The position numbers and the translations under genes are program-made. Positions 1-11,920 of a stretch of 64,000 nt of DNA are shown here, piece after piece. Under the pieces are notes generated by a model, which worked only from the letters and a program-made list of their open reading frames with translations, did not search any database and was not told the DNA's origin. How positions within the stretch are numbered: position 1 is the first letter of the stretch; each line of letters begins with the position of its first letter. This stretch comes from Polytrichum commune (taxonomy: Eukaryota > Streptophyta > Polytrichopsida > Polytrichales > Polytrichaceae): the NCBI GenBank assembly GCA_950295325.1, contig OX485805.1:5084501-5148500 (forward strand), in the 5' to 3' direction.

Positions 1-515
1 CAAACATTGCACGTAACCAAAACCATGTGGGAGATTCTTCCTAGTTTCCTTTGAAGTCCCAGTGCACAACCAATCTGCTCCTCCTTTTGTCTCATGTTGA
101 CGCTTGTAGCCATCACCGTAGGAGCTCTCTCGCATCTATCAATCTGCAGTTGTGGGAACGGCTCTCTCCTAGCACCGGCCACCCTTTCCTCTAACATCTG
201 GCGTGCTCGCCCTTGGCCTGCTCTTGGTTCTCCGTGCTCATCTTCCTACCTGCGTCGTGCATCTCCCCTTTTTCTCTCAAGATTGAAGTTCGGAGGGATG
301 TGGCTCCCTTGGCCTAGCTCATCACCGTGCATGTCTCTTCACCCAACTCCTCTAGGGAACACCCCTGCTCTTCCGATCCTTCACTACTCCCTCGCCACAT
401 GTGGGTCTTTCAGATCAATCCTACCTGTGCCCTGAAACAACTCCACGGCCACCATCGCCTCTCTCCGCGGCAGCGCTTCCGCCTACTTCCCCCTTCTCTA
501 CCTCCGCATTCCCCC
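1..515. other. No gene supported, C/T-rich flank
   Basis: This is a pyrimidine-rich stretch. A 113-codon open frame at 94-435 has no recognisable domain and overlaps another open frame, so I do not call a gene. It is the left flank of a small transposon whose TA target duplication sits at 516-517. It could be a gene edge or leader, but nothing in the sequence shows that. Confidence 0.4.
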
Positions 516-517
516 TA

Positions 518-903
518 AGGTAGGGGTGGCTATTTCCGTCCAAATTTCAGATGTGCCTAGTTGGGATGCTGAAACTATTTTTTTATAAATTTTGAGTGCT
601 CCGCAAAGCTGGTGCAAGAGCAACTATGAAAAAAATCAAAATTTTCCAGCATGTTTATGATTTCCTACAAATTTTTAAAGGAAACCTTGTAGAGTGACCA
701 ACACTCACACATAGGGTACGTGGTATATCCACAGGGTGGATTTCTAAAACCGACCGCTGGCAGCCAATGAAATGCTGGCAACGCCGTGAACGGTAAAAGC
801 ACCTTGATAGGTGCTTTTGTAAACCCAGGTAAAAGCACCTAAATAGGTGCTTCCGACATAGGGGTCGACTTTAGGACCCGCATAGAAATTGCCACCCCTA
901 CCT
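518..903. mobile_element. 386-bp MITE with TA duplication (Stowaway/mariner-like)
   Basis: The left end reads AGGTAGGGGTGGCTATTTC and the right end is its inverse with one mismatch. TA lies directly outside both ends (516-517 and 904-905), as expected for Tc1/mariner-type MITEs. There is no coding capacity. The right half holds two short near-palindromes built on AAAAGCACCT/AGGTGCTTTT, near 794-818 and 831-853, which could fold as separate hairpins. Ends and duplication are seen directly; the family assignment is inferred from the TA site. Confidence 0.85.
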
Positions 904-1767
904 TAATGAGCCTCTTTTTCCCTACCTCCCAAGACCCCTCCAAATTCTTCCTTTTTTTGTTGCGCTGCCCGGCATCTTGGGGGCCGCCCGGAGAAAAAAA
1001 GACGGGCTTGACCCTTTCTCTTTGACCTTTCCTTGCCTTTGCCTCTACCGTTCGACTCAACCAATATTATTGTAACTTAACTTGCTTTGGTTTTTTTTTC
1101 TCTTACTTTTTGAGTGGTTCTCTCCTTAATGTGCTTCTTACTTCCGAAATTATGTTATGTTGAGATTAATTAGCATGTGAGCGTAACTTTTAGGCTCACA
1201 TGGTGGGTGTGTGTTTGGGTGTGGCTCTAAGAACAAACACAATAAAAGACACATATGTAAAACAAAATAGATTGCGCTTTCATATTTCACTTAACCAATT
1301 TGCACTAAATAGTCAATACCTCTTTTGGGGAGGGGTTGTATTTATTTAAAGATTGTATTGGGGTCTAGAACATGTTAGGTAGGCATAATCAAAATGAACA
1401 CTATGCAACAGAGCAATACATTGGAATGCCTTTGATGTATGATCGCCGTACACAATGTTGGTTTACATTGTGTGTACCTTGCTTTAGGACCCATGATTGG
1501 ACTTTCAAGTTGGGAGAAGCATTTTATCAAGTTGGAACACTCAAAATTAGAGGGGAAGTGGTGCACGGACTACCACCACTTTATTTCCCCATAATTTTGG
1601 GCGTGGACCCCAGTGTAAAGTCCTTGGGTGCAGAATTGTGTTGTTGGAAATGTGATTGCCCGATGTTGGAGTTTCTTTACTCTTGGACCTTGCCCCAAAC
1701 CCATGCCAAAGTAATGTTATGGGGTTTAAAATGGGTTCTTTTAATATCTATCTTTAGAATCAAAATG
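904..1767. other. Intergenic stretch, no gene supported
   Basis: An open frame of 137 codons at 1372-1785 carries no motif I recognise and runs into the start of the next transposon, so it is not called. No promoter, RNA gene or repeat stands out. Confidence 0.4.
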
Positions 1768-2181
1768 CTCGGGGAGTGCACTTAAAGTTAAGACTAGGAA
1801 TCACGTGAGTGCGTACTTTTGACCCCCCTATGTATGTACTAAAAAATCATCTAAAAATTGTAAAAAAAAAATGAAGTTGTTAAACACAATATAAAGTTCT
1901 TGTTGTATAAATTTCAAAAAATAATCAATTGTAAATATTTTTAAATTGATTTTTGAAGCAAAAAACAACGCATTTTAGTTCAAACTTCTATCCATTTTTT
2001 TTAATAATTTTAAAAAACTTTTCATCTTGAAATTTATAACAAGTGATAGATATATACGTAATGATTTGGCACTTAAAAGTCTTAATTTAAAAACTATTTA
2101 AAGGCCAAGTATTGTAGGGGGTATGCCATTAAAACACACTCACGTGTATTCCTAATCTTAACTTTAAGTGCACTCCCCAGG
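1768..2181. mobile_element. 414-bp hAT-type MITE with 8-bp duplication
   Basis: The left end is CTCGGGGAGTGCACTTAAAG; the right end is the inverse of CCTGGGGAGTGCACTTAAAG, and the arms stay paired for roughly 45 bases through a CACGTGAGTG box. The 8-bp direct repeat TCAAAATG lies outside both ends (1760-1767 and 2182-2189). An 8-bp duplication is the hAT signature. The interior is A/T-rich and non-coding. Related ends appear near 16745 (CTGGAGTGCACTTAAA) and 43286 (CTCGGGGGATGCACTC), so this is a family. Confidence 0.85.
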
Positions 2182-4245
2182 TCAAAATGGGGGTACTAGA
2201 AGTGGAGAGAAAATTTTACTCTATTGGTCATAGGCTCGATGAAGAATTTGAATGCATGGAGGAAGAGTAAAGTTTGTGGGAGCATTCACACAGACATATG
2301 GATAGTTGCCAAAACATATAGGGAAAGCAACTCCCAAGTAGGGAAGTCAACACAATACAAAATGCTTTTAGAAATGGAAGGCAACTTTGTGCACACAAGT
2401 ATAAGAAATCAACGTTATTCATGAGGTCTTCACACTCCTGGTAGTGCAATCCCAAGTTTGAACTTGAGATATGTGGCCATGCAATGCTTCACTTTTGTCA
2501 TACATGGATCCCTTGTGTCTTCTTTTTATATTTTCCTAATATTTTGGCATGGGACTCATGCAAATGTGTCTAGTTTTTTATAGGGAAAAAAAAAGATAGA
2601 TCTAAATGGAAGATGGTACTAGGATCTCAAGATGAGATGGCGGGTTTATAGATGGGGGCACTTAGGCCGGAACCATACGGCCGGCAGGCAGCTCCCTGTG
2701 CGGCTTGTGATTGGCCGAGCCCAAGGACCTGCCACCACACCACCGGCAGTGTGATGTGGCATGGACGAGCGGCAGTGCAGCTCTACCAGGGGAAACCCAC
2801 TAGTAGTGCTTTGCTTCGGGGCCAGGTCAGCAGGTGACCCACCTCCACGGCCTGCGGTGCTCCGTCCTCCCACCTCCCCCGACTTCCCGCGCCCGAGGCA
2901 ACTACTGGGCTGCTTCCCTCGGTGGTTTAGCAGTGCCGCTCGCGTGTGGCGACCATGGCCTCTGCCTCTCCGACGTGGCCACAATAAGGCTAGGTATGGC
3001 CTAGCCTGCAGGGTCCAGAACCCTGCCTCTTGTATGGTAACGGCCTTAGAAGCAAGAAGCAACAGAATCTCGGGTTCACCATCCAATTGTTTAACCATGT
3101 GAACCATGACAGGAAGTGCCACTTGCATGCAACCATCAATTGACATGTGTATGGATAGGTGCATGCGGCAAGCAAATGAAACAACTCCTAGATAGGTTAG
3201 TCACTAGAACACTTTACTGATCGACAAATGGAAGGTAGCTAGGAATGTCACCACGTATAAGAGAGCTTATTTCTTCAAAAGAGCTTATCCATCGCACATG
3301 AGCCATGTGGCCAGGTAATTCTTCACATTGCTGGCCATGGCATAGTAGACTAGAGATACATCCATTGTTTATCTTAGTTTATTGAATATTTGTGGCATAG
3401 AAAAGGGGCATTGCATTGATTATCCCAATCAGTGTTTGTTAGAATTCAAAGTTATGTGTTATAATAACATCGAACTCAATACACAAAATATGATATTTAG
3501 TGTTTGATTAGATTTAGTGTTTTACCACCCTACTCTGCTCAACACTAATTTTCAATTCTTTGATAATTAGTGTTAGACATAAATGCGGCGCCGCCGCCTT
3601 CCTTGTTGCCACCTCTTTCCTACTAAACACTAAATTCGTGCATATAACTTTCACATATTACCATAGATGATATTTAGTGTTTGAGTTTACATTTAATGTT
3701 ACTTACTTTCATAGGGTTAGTGATATTTAGTGTAGTGTTCGTATTTAGTGTATCTAACACTAAATATCATATTTAGTGTAGTTGAATTTCCTACTGAGGG
3801 AAGTTCAATAAGTTGTTCAGACATTATAAAACATGAATGACTTTGCTTCGTAAAGTATTACATTCTCATCAATTGTTTATAGCACTGCATAACCCTGACC
3901 AACATGCACTAATTGGGATGAACAGTGCAGTGAATGTAATCTCGATGTACATTTACGAAAGCCAACAATCAAAGAATGGAGTGAACAAACAAAGGTACAA
4001 AAGATACACACTTTTCCCATGGGACAATGCCAAGTGCGGCAAGAAATTAAAGTGTTGTTTTGCACAACTAGAAAGATGTTCATCACCATGGTTGTGAGAA
4101 CTGTGCACATGGACTTTTTGACCACAACCAATCTTTGGGTTTGCCAACATGTATACACACCGGCATTGTAGGGAGGCCACTACAATATTTATGGCCTTTA
4201 GTGTCACATGCGTAATAGTGCCACTTATCCTATTTGAAGGCACAT
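2182..4245. other. Unassigned flank with a GC-rich patch and a short-motif repeat patch
   Basis: A G/C-rich patch at about 2640-3030 is open on both strands (about 172 codons on minus, 113 on plus). I recognise neither product, and being open on both strands is typical of GC-rich non-coding DNA. Positions 3470-3790 are a patch of ATTTAGTGTT-type motifs. The remainder shows no gene. Confidence 0.35.
3470..3790. repeat. Cluster of ATTTAGTGTT / AACACTAAAT motifs
   Basis: The decamer ATTTAGTGTT and its inverse occur repeatedly here. The pair AACACTAAATATCATATTTAGTGT near 3754-3777 forms an almost perfect palindrome. The patch may be a decayed MITE, but I cannot place terminal repeats or a target duplication. 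Confidence 0.45.
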
Positions 4246-4260
4246 GCTAGGTTATATCAA

Positions 4261-4400
4261 CAGGAATGCTATCTTGTGAGCGGTGAGCAGTGAGCCGTGA
4301 GCAGAAAATTTGAATTTTTATTCTTCTAATTTTTCAATGAAATGTATGATATAGACCCTATGACCGTGGAGAATTTATGGTTTCATTCTATAAAATCTGC
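4261..4400 (+). repeat. Left terminal inverted repeat of the Mutator-like element
   Basis: It begins with CAGGAAT and then GCTATCTTGTGAGCGGTGAG, and contains a GTGAGC-type triplication (GAGCGGTGAGCAGTGAGCCGTGAGCAG). Pairing with the right end is strong over about 35 bases and patchy out to the CCTATGACCGTGGAG block near 4357. Confidence 0.75.
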
Positions 4401-5127
4401 ATATTATTTAACAAAAATTAATCAAGGTCCTATTCCCGCGGAGGGATTTTTGCAGTTCACACAAATGAATTTTTTTGGAAAGACCTTGTAAACAAAAAAA
4501 CACCTTTGGTACATTAGAATCTCCCAACATGGCATATCAACATGGTTGAATTTTTTTCAAATGGCCCAATTTAAATAATCATCATCTAGACATTAAAGTG
4601 GTTAATAAAGTACGCATCCATTTAAGTACGCATCATGGTTAAGTGCGCAATTTTTTTTAACAAAAATCAGGGTTTGTATTTTATTGTTTGAATATGTCAT
4701 GCAGAGTCGTTTGTCGCGAATGCATGAATTTTTTATGCTTGACATTAAATGTCAGTTTGTTGACGTTTTGCTAAAACGTCTCAAACGATCATCACAATTC
4801 ATCATACATATGTCTAGCTTCCGTTTGAACATCGGAGCAAAGCAATTGGTCGTCGATGTCGAGGACAATGCTATGTAGAGCTTCAAAGCCTTTAAAGTTC
4901 TTAAAATCCAAGGTTCATAAAAATAAAAATAAATCATATATTAGAAGGAAATACACGTATTTTTATGTGAAGTGCTTCAATGATCACGAAGACATTTCAA
5001 CATCATTAGAAGCCTCAATCCATCCTTCCTCGCTATCACTGTCACTAGATGATCCATCAACTTCTGCAGAAATATGGAAATATTTTTCTATAGGACGGCA
5101 ACTACTATGTTTTTCTGGAGAAGGGTC

Positions 5128-6685
5128 TGTGAGGCCAAATCCACCACCCTTTAGCATCCTAGTCCGGGTGATGACTTTGAGAATCACATGTGTCTATTAC
5201 AACATTGAACCGTGTGCAAGGTAATTTTCATGTTCAAATGAACCCATATTGTCTCACTCATTGTGCTTTATTAATATTAGCCTCTTGGCTTGTGGTAGAA
5301 TGGTCTTTATCAAGAGTCCAACCCGCGGCTTTAGCCACGCATGCCCTTAAGGATATTCCCCTCACTCTTTTAATCTTTACTTCCGTCTTCTTGCTATTGC
5401 AAGAATCCTCCACATTCTCCATTAACTGTGCACCTAATTTATGGGGACTTGAGAGTGTGCAAGTGTTGAAAAACACTTTACTCCATAGTCAATGTTACAT
5501 TTACTCACATGTGACCTCCACACACACACATCCTATTCAATTGAGCTCAACACTTATCTAAGGACTATTTTAATCTATGATTGGCATAACACCCTCACGG
5601 CTAGTTTAGTGGCATTCCTCCACACAATCTCAGCCTTAACTTGCTAAACCCACCAACTGTATAATTAACCTGATGGTACGACTCTGGCCTGGTTACCGGC
5701 AGTCCCTTGGTTACCCGAGTCCCAGCCGCACAATACCACACAGTCCAGCAGTCGGCTTCCAAGCCTAATACCACACAGTCCAGCAGTCGGCTCCAAGCCT
5801 AAGTCCACACAGTCCAGCAGTCGGCTCCAAGCCTCAGCCCACACAGTCCAGCAGTCGGCTCCAAGCCTAAGCCCACACAGTCCAGCAGTCGGCTTCCAAA
5901 CCTAATACCACACAGTCCAGCAGTCGGCTCCAAGCCTCAGCCCACACAGTCCAGCAGTCCGTGGTAAACCCAGCTACTAGCTACCCTCAATACAAGCCCT
6001 TTCACTCATTAATCAAATGTTTCCTAGGTCTTTCCTTCTTTTCTTTTCCTTGCCCTAAGTCATGAACTAATCTAACACACTACTTTCACTAACTACTACC
6101 TAATCACCACATGCAATCCTAAGCTCTAAGAGCTCACTCCCTTGAGAGGCCTTGAGAGAGGGATCTTAACTAACTAACTTCACTAAAAACTAATAACCCA
6201 CACACGTGGCTCAAGCTCTTAAGAGCTTGCTCCCTTGAGAGAGCTTGATGGAGAGAGAGGAAAATGAGAGAGAAAACACCTTAAGTAGCAAAGAAGGAGA
6301 GAGGGAGAGAGGGAGAGAGAGGTGAGGATAGGGTGAGAGGATTAGCACCTCCAATCACAATCCCTTAACCTTCACCTTCAGAGTAGGGACTAATCCCCTT
6401 CCACCAAGCTTCCTTCTTCCTAAACTACCAAGGTGGATCCAAAAGTGGGCATTTAACCCGCGGAGCTCACCTTGCTTCACCTTACCCCCTACTCACATTA
6501 TCAAGGCATCCTCTTATTGAATTCAACCTTGAAATAATCACACAACACATTCTAAAGCCTAACCTTAAATCCACACCACACTTCACTCTTTTTATGTTTT
6601 GTGAATAATCATAATACATCAAAGTCAAACTAAAATTGGTTTCGAAGAGTTAATCACCACATGTGGGTACCATTTTGGGCTCACA
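5128..6685. mobile_element. Solo LTR (TGTGAG..CTCACA family, copy 1)
   Basis: It starts TGTGAGGCC and ends GGGCTCACA. The 5-bp direct repeat GGGTC lies on both sides (5123-5127 and 6686-6690). It has no internal coding region. A second copy of the same family, much enlarged by nested insertions, occupies 30560-37509 and shares both ends and the (GGGAGA)n patch. It sits inside the 3' part of the methyltransferase gene, so it is younger than the Mutator-like element. Confidence 0.85.
5722..5960 (+). repeat. Tandem ~32-bp repeats inside the solo LTR
   Basis: About seven units built on CACACAGTCCAGCAGTCGGC followed by a variable CCAAGCCTA tail. The second LTR copy carries a different, ~60-bp tandem at the equivalent place, so this region of the LTR expands and turns over. 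Confidence 0.8.
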
Positions 6686-7293
6686 GGGTCTGGTGATGAA
6701 GTAGCTGCATACGCTTATGCAACAATCTCAGCATGAAAAGGAAGCTGAAAAGGTCTAATAGGGCTTCTAATCTTACTGATATAGTGTGAGAGAATGCTTC
6801 TATCATACTTCATCATAGAGGACTTCAACGCTTCCTTGCGCCATCTATAAACAAGTAAAAATCAACCATTTAAAAATGTTGGTAAGAAAAATTGAGGAAA
6901 TGTTTAAAAATTTGAAGATAGATAGTGTAGACTTACTTACAAGCTCGCTTGGCAACAGTTTTCTTCTCTGGCTCATCTGCATTCTCCAAAGGGCGTTTCT
7001 TCTTTGGAGAAGACCTTGTAACTTTGACTGACTGAACTTCTTCAACTTGGGGAAGAAGAGGAACCAATACCTCTTTGTATAAGATACTGTCATATTCAAA
7101 TGCAATAATATGACGATGAAGACTCTTTGATGCCCGAACAGAAGCACCTGAAATAAACAATACCATTTAGTACTTGGTATAAATTAATGACAAAACATAT
7201 CAAAAGAAAAGTATAGGGAAAAAATAATACCTGTGGAGGCTGTGAGGTCCATGACAATGTCATCTTCAACCGTGCAGAGATCAATAAGATTCA

Positions 7294-8871
7294 TGAGTAA
7301 TTAGAAGACTTCTCCCGTGCACCTTTAAATGACATCTTATTCTCCGACTGAACAGTTAGAGAATCAACATCAATGAGGTTTGTGAGATGTCCATCTGATG
7401 ACAACTTGATGCCCTGTGCAAGAAGTTCAGGACGGTCACAAAACACAAAATTGGACATTGGAACCTCTTCATCCGGATTTTCCTTTCTAACAAAGCATTT
7501 CACCATGAAACACTTGTGCGTACGGGATGGATGATCCGGGACAGTAAAAGGAAGGCCATTAATTGCAAACCACTTGGATTCCTCCTGAAAATTTGCCCAA
7601 TCCGCCCAAGATAAAAGCTCATTGGATATAAATTTTGAATCAGGATAAAATACAATGAGGGCACCATCATCTTGAAGAAACTGCATGGCAAACTCAAAAT
7701 GCCTCTTGATCCATATGGATTCCACTTTTCCATCTATACCCTCTGGTTTAGTCTTTGGATGACGGTTCCAAGGTGGAATTTCACCAGCAATACCAAGTCC
7801 AGGAACAGGTAAATCCTCCGGAACATCAAAGATAACAAGATCAACTACATTGTCAGCTTCACAACTTGCATAGCTTCGAATATTTTTACCTTGATGATCT
7901 TTAATCCATGCCTTCATACGCCTCCAAATCTTTGGCTCATCACTCTCAGTAACATCATCAAACAAGTCCAAAATACCTGAAGGACTATCATTGATGATCT
8001 CTATCCCACTCTCTACATCATCCAACTGCGAGCATGGGATAATATACACCGTTTGTGAAGAAAAATGGTCAACGGAAAGAGGCACCTGAGAAACCAAAGG
8101 AGTAATAGTAGCGGGCATGCTACTGCCTGAAGGAGAAATACCCACATAAGAAAGAAATTTCTCTGGCCCTTCCTTTAATACAAGCTTCGCCAACTCTTTG
8201 TTCCGTGCCGCAACCTCCTTCTTCAACATTATTTCCTCCTCCTTGCCTTTCTTCTTTTCTTCTTTCTCCTTCAAACGAGTTTCAACCTTTGCTTTCTTGT
8301 CAGCCAATTTCTTCCTTTGTTTGTTAGATATAGAGTTGTCATCACCCACCTCCGATGCATCTTCTTCAATATGCACCAAATTCTTAGCCTCTAATTGTTG
8401 CATCATATTGTCACAACTAGCCTTCAAGGCTCTCTCCTCTCCATGACATCTTTCATTTTCCTTTAACTCAAGATACCAAGGACATTGAAGAAGATGAGGT
8501 CTTCCAAAATGTTTTTTCTGATAGTCTGAAAAAATACATTCACTACTAGAAACATCCACCCACTTGTTAAAACGTTGAGGAATGTTCTTCCTATCAATGG
8601 CCCCCTTAATCACCAACTCCCTCCAAAAATATCTCAAGATAGCTTTCGTTATAGCATTCTCAGTACCAGCTTGGACAAGAAATAACTCCTTCTTCGTATA
8701 AGTGCCATCATTTGAAAAAAATTCTTTGAAAGCCTTCCCCCACAAAGTAATAGAATGGGACTCAATCCAAGTTCCAATATCGTCCACTGGGTTGGGCAAG
8801 TCCTCGGTCTTCAATATGATAGCATCTTCCTCCATAATTTTCTCAAATCGATTTACTGCCTCTTCCTCTAA
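7294..8871 (-). CDS. Methyltransferase-domain exon (motif IV and partner helices)
   Basis: This 526-codon exon follows a clean acceptor (TTGTTGCAG before 8871). Its first half is helical and highly charged, with a lysine/glutamate-rich coiled-coil-like run around 8190-8370. The second half reads like the substrate-binding half of a Rossmann-type methyltransferase: a strand VVDLVIFD, then the motif-IV position DVPE (7816-7827), a helix ending FLQDDGALIVFYPD and a strand-rich end. Near 7300 the sequence GAREKSS matches the Q/R-K-P/S-LL element that precedes motif I in CcrM-type enzymes. Active family members have D/N/S-P-P-aromatic at motif IV. Here the first D and the third-position P remain but the aromatic is glutamate, so catalysis may be altered or lost. 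Confidence 0.68.
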
Positions 8872-10218
8872 CTGCAACAATGTACAATTATTCAGCAAAA
8901 CAAATTCAATTCAATCCATCTAATTCTCAAATTTTAGATATAACTTAAACTTCATAAAAAATACAAATATACGGTTCAAAATAACATACCCCAGCCCAGA
9001 AGGCAACTTGATCTATCCAAATCCGAAGAACTGAATCAGAAACGGGTGAGGGAGGAAAGTTGTATTCTTTACGACTCTCCTTACTCATATTCCACCACCT
9101 TAACCATCTCTCTTTGTGCTTCGAAGAAACCTTTATTGTTGCAATAAGTTGTAGTTTCTCTGAAGCCATCTCAGACTTCACTTGAAAGATATCAAAGTGA
9201 CGAATAATCTACTTTCAAAAGTACAATTAGATTAGTAAAAATTTGCACTACAAAAAAAGACATAATATAGAAAACATTTAATGACATATATACAAAATTT
9301 ATGACATTAATTGTTTCTTTTATCCCTCTCAAACCCGTAATCAAGCCAACCACACAAAATAACATCACAAAAACCAGTGAAGGCCTCCTAATTTAACTAA
9401 TCACTTACCTCAGCCACATAGAACTTCTTCTAAAACAAAGCACACAATAACCATGTAAAGGGCAGTAAGAGGATTATTATTTCATAAATATTTATTATAA
9501 ACGTCCCATCTAACTTCTCTCGGATCCGTTACCATGCAAACCAAGTTGAATAAAATTACAAAAAACAAAAAAATCTATGATAGATGGTGGAGCACATACC
9601 TCTCTTATGAAACCCTCTCCATTTGCTGGATTGGCAATTGCGAGGTACCGAGATAGGTCTGTGGAGAGGGAGGTCTTCTTTGCCTCAACAGCCTTAGTTG
9701 CGGCGGCCTGTAGTTCAAACAGACTTCCAATTCTATCTTCGCCTGTACCGGTGACAAGACTGTCTTTGTACCACCTGATTGCCTCTTCTTGTGCTGCGGA
9801 GATTTCTCGCTACAAACAAAGATAATAAATTCAGACAAGTTCTCATTTAATCTTGTAGGTGACAAATTGAAAGTAGACAAGTAATTTACCTCGTATAAAC
9901 AATTGATGAATGCATCGTGAGTAAGATGATACCACTTCCGTCTCTTCCCACCGTGACAATTCCACTCAAGAATACTAGCTTGAAGATCTTCATCACTGAC
10001 AAGTCCTTTAAGTTGATCAAAGTCTAGCAATCCCAATTGCTGGACACGCTTGACATTGTGCGTGAAGTGTTGGGCGACGTGATCAACCTGGTTTTTCCTG
10101 GATTGCATACACCTCAACTAAGAATACAAATGATACACGATGCATTTACTAACATGAGTATTTAAATAATAAATAACAAGAAATTCAAAATTCAAATAAC
10201 ATATTTTGAAGAACTTAC

Positions 10219-10811
10219 TTGTTCCAATTTGTCATCGCATGCAATAGCATGTTACAATTTTTTGAAGATACGTTGATGAAAACAGAACGTACGGGAACAT
10301 GAAAAAATGCATCATCTTTATGGAGGGTACTAATGACATCCATCCATGCAATATGACGGTGATTCCCGTCCCATACGTAGAAAAACTTATTAGAATACTT
10401 TCCTAATGCTGGATTTTTTGCCAATCGAGCTTCAAACTCCAAATCCTCCTTGCGCCACAAATCCGACCATGAAGCCCGATGAGTCTCCGTGACGGTTGCT
10501 TCTTCCATTCTGAAACTCCTTAATGATAGATAGAAGCAGGCTGATGCTCGCCTATACCCACGAGAGAACTCTGCCTTCAACTTCTGAATGTCAGTCTTCA
10601 AGGGCTCTCTAACATCCTTCATAGGAATCATCCTGCACAAGGGCACGTCAAGTTCACAGTTTGGAGATTCAAGTGCACTTTGAATTGCATCATGTGAATT
10701 GCCTCTCACGGCTCTCCGTAATTTCTCCTCAATCTCTGCTAAACCACCATCTTCAACCTCCATGTTGACCTTTGGGCTCTCGCTTTCACCCTTTGCAAAT
10801 TCGTGAGTCAT
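10219..10811 (-). CDS. ParB-like domain exon
   Basis: This exon encodes about 197 residues. Residues 52-70 (ELDVPLCRMIPMKDVREP) match the opening strand and R-box of ParB/sulfiredoxin-fold domains. A helix follows, and residues 145-155 read FYVWDGNHRHI, the hallmark DG-N/E-HR box. A closing strand VPVRSVFINV lies near residue 172. In bacteria and phages such domains bind or cut nucleic acid, or hydrolyse CTP, and are often fused to DNA methyltransferases. The donor GTAAGT at 10218 joins in phase 2 to an acceptor before 10112. Homology is judged from motifs only. Confidence 0.66.
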
Positions 10812-10894
10812 CTGCGCATATGGATAAGAGAATTGAGAAATAAGAGCATTTTCAAAAAAAAGACTAAAACCAAACAATGAGAACAAGATCATTT

Positions 10895-11920
10895 TGAAAA
10901 AAAGAAAATGAAATAGTACCTGTCCACCCTTGTTTCAGATCCGAGACAACAAATTTAACGCACAAAATTGGAGTGAGTCCCTTAACGAATTGAGAAATAA
11001 AGCATTTTCGAAAAAAAAAACTACAACCAAGCAATGAGGACAAGAGCATTTTCAAAAAAAATAAAATGAAATAGTAGCCGTCCACCCTTGTCTCGGATCT
11101 GAGACAACAAATTTAACGCACAAAATTGGAGTAAGTCCCTTAACGAATTGAGAAATAAAGCATTTTCGAAAGAAAAAAAACTACAACCAAGCAATGAGGG
11201 CAAGAGCATTTTCAAAAAAAATAAAATGAAATAGTAGCCGTCCACCCTTGTCTCAAATCCGAGACAACCCATTTAATGCACAATCCTAGAGGAAAACTGA
11301 CGGGTTTCTCTGATGTACATGAAGCCCTGCCCGCTTAGAACCCAAGGCTATGAGAACAAGCGCATTTTCAAAATAAACAAAACAAATAGTACCCGTCCAC
11401 CCTTGTTTCGGATCCAAGACAACAAATTTAACGCACAAAATTGGAGTGAGTCCCTTAACGAATTGAGAAATAAAGCATTTTCGAAAAAAAAAACTACAAC
11501 CAAGCAATGAGGAGAAGAGCATTTTCAAAAAAAATAAAATGATATAGTACCCGTCCACCCTTGTTTCGGATCCGAGACAACAAATTTAACGCACAAAATT
11601 GGAGTGAGTCCCTTAACGAATTGAGAAATAAAGCATTTTCGAAAAAAACAAAATGATATAGTACCCGTCCACCCTTGTTTCGGATCCGAGACAACAAATT
11701 TAACGCACAAAATTGAAGTGAGTCCCTTAACGAATTGAGAAATAAAGCATTTTCGAAAGAAAAAAACTACAACCAAGCAATGAGGACACGAGCATTTTCA
11801 AAAACAAAAAAATGAAATAGTTTCCGTCCACCCTTGTCTCGGATCCGAGACAACCCATTTAATGCACAATCCTAGAGGAAAACTGACGGGTTTCTCTGAT
11901 GTACATGAAGCCCTGCTACT
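10895..11920. repeat. ~155-bp tandem array with a conserved palindrome in each unit
   Basis: Seven units begin near 10915, 11076, 11235, 11390, 11548, 11660 and 11818; the fifth is shortened to about 112 bp. Each holds a version of TTGTCTCGGATCCGAGACAA, at 10930-10949, 11088-11107, 11248-11267, 11403-11422, 11561-11580, 11675-11694 and 11834-11853. The sequence around 11283-11335 is repeated almost exactly at 11862-11914, showing that a block of about 580 bp was duplicated. The array lies between the starts of the two divergent genes, where a shared control region or transposase-binding platform would be expected. Confidence 0.85.

Larger units (their letters stand above)
4984..10811 (-). pseudogene. 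ParB-like / beta-class DNA methyltransferase gene carried by the Mutator-like element
   Basis: This is one spliced gene on the minus strand. Exons with GT-AG junctions that keep frame are 10811-10219, 10112-9890, 9809-9600, 9208-8990, 8871 to about 7294, about 7290-7231, 7147-6937 and 6844 onward. The product is roughly 1,050 residues: an N-terminal ParB-like fold (DGNHR), a charged middle, then a methyltransferase with motif IV before motif I, the beta-class (CcrM-like) order. The known family role is methylation of adenine N6 or cytosine N4. The copy is damaged: a single-base frame slip near 7300, an in-frame TAA at about 6715, and a solo LTR (5128-6685) in the 3' part. The frame resumes beyond the LTR and ends at 4984 with an acidic serine-rich tail. 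The start is uncertain because CAG immediately before 10811 could be a splice acceptor, so upstream exons may exist. Confidence 0.72.

Noticed and set aside
94-518. Possible secreted protein (hydrophobic start)
   Set aside because: Hydrophobicity comes from C/T-rich codons; no domain and no splice or promoter context.
2646-3184. 172-codon minus frame and overlapping plus frames
   Set aside because: GC-rich patch open on both strands with no recognisable motif and no promoter.
10864-11776. Overlapping 65-90-codon frames in the tandem array
   Set aside because: They repeat the array unit and carry no codon-level constraint; the region is more likely intron, leader or binding platform.
10895-11920. 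CRISPR-like array
   Set aside because: Units are ~155 bp, contiguous, without unique spacers, and lie in a eukaryotic transposon.
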